From Prorocentrum cordatum (Eukaryota > Sar > Dinophyceae > Prorocentrales > Prorocentraceae), in the NCBI GenBank assembly GCA_963575745.1, contig CAUYUJ010000847.1:530794-594793 (forward strand): a DNA stretch of 64,000 nucleotides, in the 5' to 3' direction. A program made the position numbers and the translations under genes. Below the pieces are notes generated by a model. That model was not told the origin of the DNA, made no database searches, and saw nothing but the letters and a program-made list of their open reading frames with translations. Shown here one piece after another: positions 63,868-64,000 of the stretch (the first letter of the stretch is position 1; every line of letters begins with the position of its first letter).

Positions 63868-64000
63868 CTTGGATCAGCTGCACCACCCAGGTGACACGTC
63901 CTTCACCAGTGGGACTCCGAGTGTGATCAGGGATAGACTTGCTCTGCGGAAGCTCCCACCGATACGCTCGGTGGATGAGGCATTTATGAAGAAATGCAGG
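60008..64000 (+). CDS. Gag-like polyprotein with CCHC zinc knuckle (partial)
   Basis: Open without a stop from an ATG at 60008 to the window edge (over 1330 codons). Residues 1-190 are a helical capsid-like region (YLFREYVYEANAWLNVTSGR, AIQRGLGGLARTLAMRVPPD, DPVTYIMFLLSMKFERLEDE). An acidic linker and a basic Arg/Lys/Gly-rich RNA-binding stretch follow (near 60990-61240). A C-x2-C-x4-H-x4-C zinc knuckle, CHECDSTDHIVRDC, lies at 61262-61303. Beyond it is a long Pro/Glu-rich region with a repeated motif, PMTQDEIAEVN and PMTQEEKDALF. Integrase and reverse transcriptase would be expected past the window. Gag binds and packages element RNA. The absence of stops contrasts with the decayed copia element at 16-32 kb and suggests a young copy. 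Thirteen hairpins of the GCNNG-GNAA-CNNGCC type cross this and the upstream frame. Confidence 0.85.
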   Translation, partial: MGKHMAHTGTLKATYLFREYVYEANAWLNVTSGRMTPQAQAAAIQRGLGGLARTLAMRVPPDIINYGADIDGVQTDPVTYIMFLLSMKFERLEDERQLTSGTQLIDFHVPHGERIDVTLTRFEMARLEAQSVGFDLPNFQLLTTILFRALGAGNQRAMQLLQPLNHQMPRTQQQYDELLERMRSIGHLSERPPGNIGSVFGRGRGRGSGSGNFYTTLTTEAQPGNGPSSIWADDPGESTALLAGDRSQPSWATSPPSREPQPHRSLWGESNPLTDGVSTYLGDEDFDSGTDTDTISSDGVEALDWSDIMNMDSDNQRAEHLFWLLQQAKRRWRRSTRKPVRRVRRRIRRSFKGKGKGKRGRRRLNGRGITAFLQRLSDDQHDEIFFGGKGRGKGRRETSGKGKGRRGNPRGRDGQVLKCHECDSTDHIVRDCPAKGSGKGRSTEVHFGSSEPFIEYLSLQDFEAMEQIFYTWVSCMDNVDELEAYGHGLYAYYLEYVRRFVIGNNELTPVDHGTLGNQPLSFFDWMFGNPGSIMAYESSDEDITVEASPSEVERNLQPPPEIPPGNRPTSMGDYPQTTEDLIDMESQAFVQAFIAGEPEIPFVPPGSLAPGEHGPRTLLQTLMRMHEILITAYPESQENIEADSMMLQDTDACGSSELLLAALTLIDSVHPEDVQRHLIYSRGRWRNALEMAIAMRGHDLPPPGWGLQAVGLWPNHTAMRNIAGQPVLGNEPEPTTAPPTPGQPSDAQTPAMQGNLPAPAAPMAIIIGSSTSEEEEEGDGCGLDEDEVTVLMMEVNGEEEVDFDPDEPEAPSPSAQAPFAPSSSQQGNLPLVADPLGIAQEPPQAPPPATTQAASAASSDENAGRSRSHTRVRGEPHPQARLPREWRQAGPKEHALRRGGQLLPYNDPRRRKGEHSAFGKGHPAYRDAEGKAIRGGYQIATNIRRPEIEEVRTQLRNIIAARKQYRPQAARGPCSEPFQNHRPGCPVGNNEGLSPNRGKTLHKEGHPLLIPMTQDEIAEVNRRLGILGHLDPKPEEEESTPAPRGLVPMTQEEKDALFNLPGTRGNSPGVSSQSQQPELTSKDEQKAQRVAENEERMRIAEERAREATRKMLEDSNKIYMKGARKPPLPLLSKAKSETPAPKSSSEVKPKARSQDPGPDVQMEAPRSATPRPPIGATPAQTSEPKQQPQDPVEERRRPPSRSSSIAKRAAAFERTGYAPAPASPVAARSKRSDEGAMSRGTWVPTIRGSASRGSPRGNPPGAAAAASSSSGAAASSATEAPMRGNPPLDQLHHPGDTSFTSGTPSVIRDRLALRKLPPIRSVDEAFMKKCR
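61334..61356 (+). other. Spliced-leader-like sequence inside the Gag frame
   Basis: Contains CCATTTTGGCTCAAG, an exact match to the last 15 nt of the dinoflagellate spliced leader, preceded by ACCGAAGT, which differs from the leader 5' part by one substitution and one inserted base. It lies just after the zinc knuckle and is translated in frame. Confidence 0.55.

Noticed and set aside
1-64000. CRISPR arrays, rRNA and tRNA genes, bacterial operons
   Set aside because: Tandem arrays here have no constant repeat with unique spacers. No rRNA or cloverleaf signature was recognised, and the repeat and retroelement content is eukaryotic.

Overview
The window looks like accessory nuclear DNA of a dinoflagellate. 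The reasons are high GC content, very dense dispersed and simple repeats, decayed copia-type and LINE-type retroelements of the kind seen in dinoflagellates, and two sequences close to the dinoflagellate spliced leader (about 59368-59386 and 61334-61356). No species is assigned. All calls were made by reading the sequence; no database search was run.

Layout. 1-7.5 kb: dispersed repeats, foldback and tandem satellites, including a 41-bp satellite with higher-order structure, joined to (AAC)n tracts. 7.5-10.3 kb: a decayed LINE-like reverse transcriptase element ending in (AAC)n. 10.3-16.3 kb: polypurine tracts and several short inverted-repeat (MITE-like) families. 16.36-32.40 kb: a decayed, very long Ty1/copia-like element. 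Its gag, integrase, reverse transcriptase and RNase H are readable, and about 7 kb of extra coding sequence lies between pol and the right terminal repeat. That cargo includes a Tpt1/KptA-like RNA 2'-phosphotransferase domain. 32.4-44 kb: low-complexity tracts, a miniature LTR-type element, satellites and one 100-N assembly gap. 44-51 kb: dispersed repeats and a few possible coding fragments. 51-59 kb: probable exons of one or more host genes, with short TIR elements lying close to splice-like borders. 59.4-64 kb: the 5' part of an intact Gag-like open reading frame with a CCHC zinc knuckle, running off the window edge.

The most unusual signal is in the last segment. Thirteen 15-nt hairpins of the form GCNNG-GNAA-CNNGC-C are scattered through 59.8-63.9 kb. 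Their stems differ from copy to copy but stay paired, and the loop is always a GNRA tetraloop. The second is the giant copia-like element with its 2'-phosphotransferase cargo. The third is a TIR family that sits between or beside candidate exons and may behave like introner elements.

Most long open frames elsewhere are by-products of GGA, CTC, CATA, AAC and TCA repeats and were not annotated as genes. Boundaries of repeat families are approximate, because they come from visual alignment of copies inside this one window.
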